64,000 bases of DNA from JAJZIH01 sp021785265. GTDB lineage: Bacteria > Pseudomonadota > Gammaproteobacteria > JAKAQQ01. Positions 61,163-64,000 of the stretch are shown here, piece by piece. The notes beneath the pieces are model-generated. The model saw nothing but the letters and a program-made list of their open reading frames with translations. It made no database searches and was not told where the DNA came from. Made by a program: the position numbers and the translations under genes. The number at the start of each line of letters is the position of its first letter. Within the stretch, counting starts at the first letter, position 1. Location: the NCBI GenBank assembly GCA_027338645.1, contig DAHWSH010000050.1:11344-75343 (forward strand), given 5' to 3'.

Positions 61163-63607
61163 TCAGTTTTCCGGTATTTGCAGGATCGGCTGATGGTCCT
61201 TTATCGGAGATTGTTCAAAACGCACACTCAGCGTCTCACTGTCGACCGGACGACCAAAGAAAAAGCCCTGCATTTCATCGCAGCCAATGGTTTGAAGAAA
61301 ACGGTACTGTCCTGCAGTTTCCACGCCCTCCGCGATCATACCCATGCCGAGATTGCGGGACAAGCTCAGAATCGTTCGCGTGATTCCGCACGACTTCTTG
61401 TCATTTGGCGTCCCGGCGATGAAGGAGCGGTCGGTTTTGATAAAGTCAACTGAAAAGTCCTTGAGGTAGCTCAAAGATGAGAATCCAGTGCCGAAATCAT
61501 CAATCGATACCGCAACACGCAGAGCCCGCAACTCTGCCAAAATCGCGAGCGCCGTGCGCGGATCCGGAAACATCATACTTTCTGTTATTTCCACCATGAA
61601 TAGTTCCGGAGGAATATCCATCTTGCTCAACATGTCCCCAATCGTGGCAAGGAACTCCGGATCCCGAAACTGTCGCGCGGACAGGTTGATCGCCATGCGC
61701 AGTTGCCACGCGTCTTTCTCCAACCAAGCCCTTTGCTGCCGGCAGGCCTCCTGCAAAACCCAGCGACCGATGGGGATGATCAGGCCCGTTTCTTCCGCTA
61801 GGGCGATAAACTCCAAGGGCGGCATGAGATGCCCGTCGGATTGGCGAAGCCGGATCAGTGCTTCCACCCCGGTGACAGCCAGATCCGAAGTCCGGACAAT
61901 GGGCTGGTAATGCAGTACAAAGTGTTCCTGCTCCAAGGCACGTCGCAATAAGGTGGTCTTTGCATATTCTCCGGACGGGCTGTCCGGCAGATCCGGAGTG
62001 TAGAACATGTATCGGCCGCGACCCGAGCTCTTGGCCTTGTACATCGCGGTATCGGCATTCTTGATCAAGGCCTCCTCATCGAGACCATCGCGGGGATACA
62101 GGCTGATGCCGATGCTGCATTCGACAGTCAGATCCCGGTCATCGTCGAAATAACGTACAGAAATGGCCGCCTGGAGCCGCCGTATGACCGTCTCGATCTG
62201 CTCATTCTTTTCAACCTCCTCCAGGAGGATGGCAAACTCGTCGCCCCCCAACCTAGCAACCAGGTCAACCTCTCGCAAAATCGAAGCACACTGTACAGCC
62301 GCATGCTGGATGACCTGGTCCCCTGTCTGATGGCCCAGTGCATCGTTGATGGCCTTGAACCGGTCTAGGTCCAGAAACAGTACGGCAAACCCACTCTTAT
62401 GCCGCTTGGCTCGCCGGATAGCATCGCGTACCTGTTCCTGAAACATCTTTCGGTTCGGCAGCCCGGTGAGAATGTCATGATGCGCCATAAACTCCAGCTG
62501 TTTCTGCGCAAGGATCGAGTCGGTCACATCTCGCATGACACCGATGATGCTCTGGATCCCGCCGTCCGCATCCTGGATCGGGGTGAACTGCAGTTCCAAG
62601 CTCGTCCCACGGAACTCGGTCACCACCCGCGCGGTTTGTCCGGACACGGAGAGACGGATTGCGGACAGCACATCCGGCATCTCGGCAAAAAAATCGTAGG
62701 CGGACTGACCCAGGAGATCCGATTCCTTCCATCCTGCACGATCCATGACCTGGCCCACGCTCATGGCAAAACGTGTCTCCGCATCAAGCAGGAAAATGGT
62801 GATCGGAGCCTGACTGATCACTGCATCGAGCTGCCGTTGGGCCTGCTTCAATTTCTGCTCGACCTCTCGCAGGCGGCTAATGTCCCGGTAAATCACGTAC
62901 AAGGCAACCAGACTTCCATTATGGAAAATCGGGGCCGCCAGGACTGAGGTCGGGAAGATTTCACCGCTTTTCCGTCTCCGCCAGGTCTGGTACTCGACCT
63001 CCATGCCTGACAAGCCAGTCCGGGTCAGGTCCCGACCCTCCTCACGATTTGATTCCGGTACGATCAGCTGGTCAATGTCCCGGCCGACCACCTCCTCCAT
63101 CCGGTACCCAAACACGCGACCGAAAAAACTGTTGACCCGAAGCACGATACCATTCCGATCCACAATCGCAATAGCTTCGGGTGATCGCTCGAACAGTGCC
63201 ATCAGGTAAGCCTGCTCCAGTAGCCCGTCCTCTTGCTGAACAATGAGCCGACTGGTGATATCACGCAGACTGACAACAAAGGCGCGCGAACCCGGATCCA
63301 CTAAAACACTCACCGACACAAGGGCCGTGAAGCGCTCCCCATCCTGACGCACCAAACCATCCGTATGAGTTCCCGTAACCGCCCCTCCGGTATCCTCATC
63401 GCATGCCACCAGGATGGAATGGCGATCTGGAGTCAGGTCCAACAATGACGATCCCACCAGCTGGCTGCTTTCCATACACCGGAAAAGCGCGACGGCCCGT
63501 TGGTTGCAATCCAAGACGACGTTTCCATCGGTCAATAAAAGCGCATCGTCAGTTGCATCGATGAACCGGAGACGCCAGTTGTGCAGGACCTTAGATTCCG
63601 TACCCAT
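61163..63607 (-). CDS. Triple-PAS GGDEF-EAL protein
   Basis: 814 residues, no transmembrane segment. Three PAS domains (about 10-118, 133-255 and 265-372) precede a GGDEF domain and an EAL domain. GGDEF is intact at 454-458, with an I-site Arg-Glu-Val-Asp at 445-448. EAL (GVEALIRL, 582-584), DDFGTGFSSLSYLKDFSVDFIKTDRSFI and AEGVET are also intact. The protein could therefore both make and degrade cyclic di-GMP, with PAS input from the cytoplasm (redox or ligand; no ligand residue identified). It converges on ogt after 293 nt of spacer. Confidence 0.95.
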   Translation of the reverse strand: MGTESKVLHNWRLRFIDATDDALLLTDGNVVLDCNQRAVALFRCMESSQLVGSSLLDLTPDRHSILVACDEDTGGAVTGTHTDGLVRQDGERFTALVSVSVLVDPGSRAFVVSLRDITSRLIVQQEDGLLEQAYLMALFERSPEAIAIVDRNGIVLRVNSFFGRVFGYRMEEVVGRDIDQLIVPESNREEGRDLTRTGLSGMEVEYQTWRRRKSGEIFPTSVLAAPIFHNGSLVALYVIYRDISRLREVEQKLKQAQRQLDAVISQAPITIFLLDAETRFAMSVGQVMDRAGWKESDLLGQSAYDFFAEMPDVLSAIRLSVSGQTARVVTEFRGTSLELQFTPIQDADGGIQSIIGVMRDVTDSILAQKQLEFMAHHDILTGLPNRKMFQEQVRDAIRRAKRHKSGFAVLFLDLDRFKAINDALGHQTGDQVIQHAAVQCASILREVDLVARLGGDEFAILLEEVEKNEQIETVIRRLQAAISVRYFDDDRDLTVECSIGISLYPRDGLDEEALIKNADTAMYKAKSSGRGRYMFYTPDLPDSPSGEYAKTTLLRRALEQEHFVLHYQPIVRTSDLAVTGVEALIRLRQSDGHLMPPLEFIALAEETGLIIPIGRWVLQEACRQQRAWLEKDAWQLRMAINLSARQFRDPEFLATIGDMLSKMDIPPELFMVEITESMMFPDPRTALAILAELRALRVAVSIDDFGTGFSSLSYLKDFSVDFIKTDRSFIAGTPNDKKSCGITRTILSLSRNLGMGMIAEGVETAGQYRFLQTIGCDEMQGFFFGRPVDSETLSVRFEQSPIKDHQPILQIPEN

Positions 63608-63781
63608 TAAAACTCTCCCCGTCCGGTAACTCTTGCCTGATTATGCCCCGTGCAAGAGGGAAGCAATAATCCTTTGTCTTTTCCACAACGTACCCTGCGT
63701 GCGCGAGATACGAACCTTGCTTGTTCCTTGCTTGCACCCCAGTACTGTGGCCATTATTGATCCGGCATTGAAACAATGAAC

Positions 63782-64000
63782 TCAAGCGGCATAGCGAACC
63801 GGCTCGTGTTCGAAGTAGCTTTTGACGCGCTCGGGTTGTCGTTGGACGCTGAGCAGATGCTGGCGAGTGGCCTTCACCAACTGCAGCTTCGAGCGGGCTG
63901 GAGCGAGTTTGGTGACGACCTGCTTGAGGTCGGCGTTGGCCATCTCGTTTGGGTTCAGTTCGGGGCTGTAGCTGGGCAAGTAGAAGACTTCCATCTCGTG
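63782..64000 (-). mobile_element. IS630-type transposase, C-terminal end, cut by the window edge
   Basis: Open frame running off the right edge and ending at 63782, at least 73 codons. YLPSYSPELNPNEMANADLKQVV is the DDE-domain end of IS630/Tc1 transposases, including the third acidic residue. Terminal repeats could not be defined. The 174-nt gap to the GGDEF-EAL start holds TTGCTTG direct repeats near 63717-63731 and no recognisable gene. Confidence 0.85.

Noticed and set aside
60908..61453. Frames in the ogt to GGDEF-EAL gap, on both strands
   Set aside because: No ribosome binding site, no family match, mostly overlap the end of the GGDEF-EAL gene.

Overview
The window is a densely packed, G+C-rich stretch of a Gram-negative bacterial chromosome. 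The gene content (lipid A 4-amino-4-deoxy-L-arabinose genes, lptD-surA-pdxA-ksgA-apaH, amgK-murU, AcrB-type RND efflux, OmpR/EnvZ-type signalling, xseB-ispA, ribBA-ribH-nusB-thiL-pgpA) is that of a proteobacterium, most like the Gammaproteobacteria or the neighbouring Acidithiobacillia. FolE2, a short-Q-loop-type CydAB oxidase and a rubrerythrin/heterodisulfide-reductase-like/DUF3501 trio would fit an aerobic, possibly lithotrophic or acidophilic organism, but the species cannot be fixed from sequence alone. No rRNA, tRNA, CRISPR array, prophage or integrated element was seen. The only mobile sequence is an IS630-type transposase end at the right edge.

Layout. 1-7182 (minus strand): a complete lipid A Ara4N operon in the order arnT-SMR flippase-arnB-arnC-formyltransferase-decarboxylase-arnD, with ArnA split into two genes, followed by the start of an unknown gene cut by the left edge. 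7323-12164 (plus): kbl-tdh threonine degradation, a TPR-sulfotransferase, a small exported protein and an OsmC protein. 12161-16525 (minus): rubrerythrin, an HdrB/GlpC-like Fe-S protein, DUF3501 and parE. 16720-18868 (plus): xseB-ispA and folE2. 18865-23766 (minus): ribBA-ribH-nusB-thiL-pgpA and a Ser/Thr kinase fused to a cyclic-nucleotide-binding domain. 23928-32386: a thioesterase, DedA, a divergent small lipoprotein, an aldehyde dehydrogenase, then moxR-DUF58-tgpA and an exported protein of unknown function. 32383-38449 (minus): ilvC (with a possible upstream leader ORF)-pssA-udg-rimI-prfC-MFS. 38573-43392 (plus): proS, a lytic transglycosylase and cydAB.

43426-47714 (minus) encodes an RND pump and its membrane fusion protein. 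They are divergent from a response regulator/histidine kinase pair and a SirB2 protein (47813-50369), and a GTTACA direct repeat lies between the two operons. 50592-52282 (minus) is amgK-murU (peptidoglycan sugar recycling), divergent from lptD-surA-pdxA-ksgA (52377-57781). Then come an SPFH/NfeD membrane-quality pair (minus), apaH and a methylated-DNA methyltransferase (plus), a triple-PAS GGDEF-EAL protein (minus) and the IS630 end.

The recurring theme is the cell envelope: lipid A charge modification, LPS export (LptD), outer-membrane protein folding (SurA), muropeptide recycling, phospholipid synthesis (PssA, PgpA) and efflux. The region is very compact. At least fifteen same-strand gene pairs overlap by exactly four bases (ATGA), and three convergent pairs end on one shared CTAG, so that both stop codons are TAG on opposite strands. 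The observations most worth checking are an IlvC-like protein that has lost the conserved KGPGH-type loop, a branched-chain-residue-rich leader ORF coupled to it, a lipoprotein form of SurA, the kinase-cNMP fusion, a 74-nt coding overlap between ksgA and the SPFH gene, and a hairpin over the cydA ribosome binding site.
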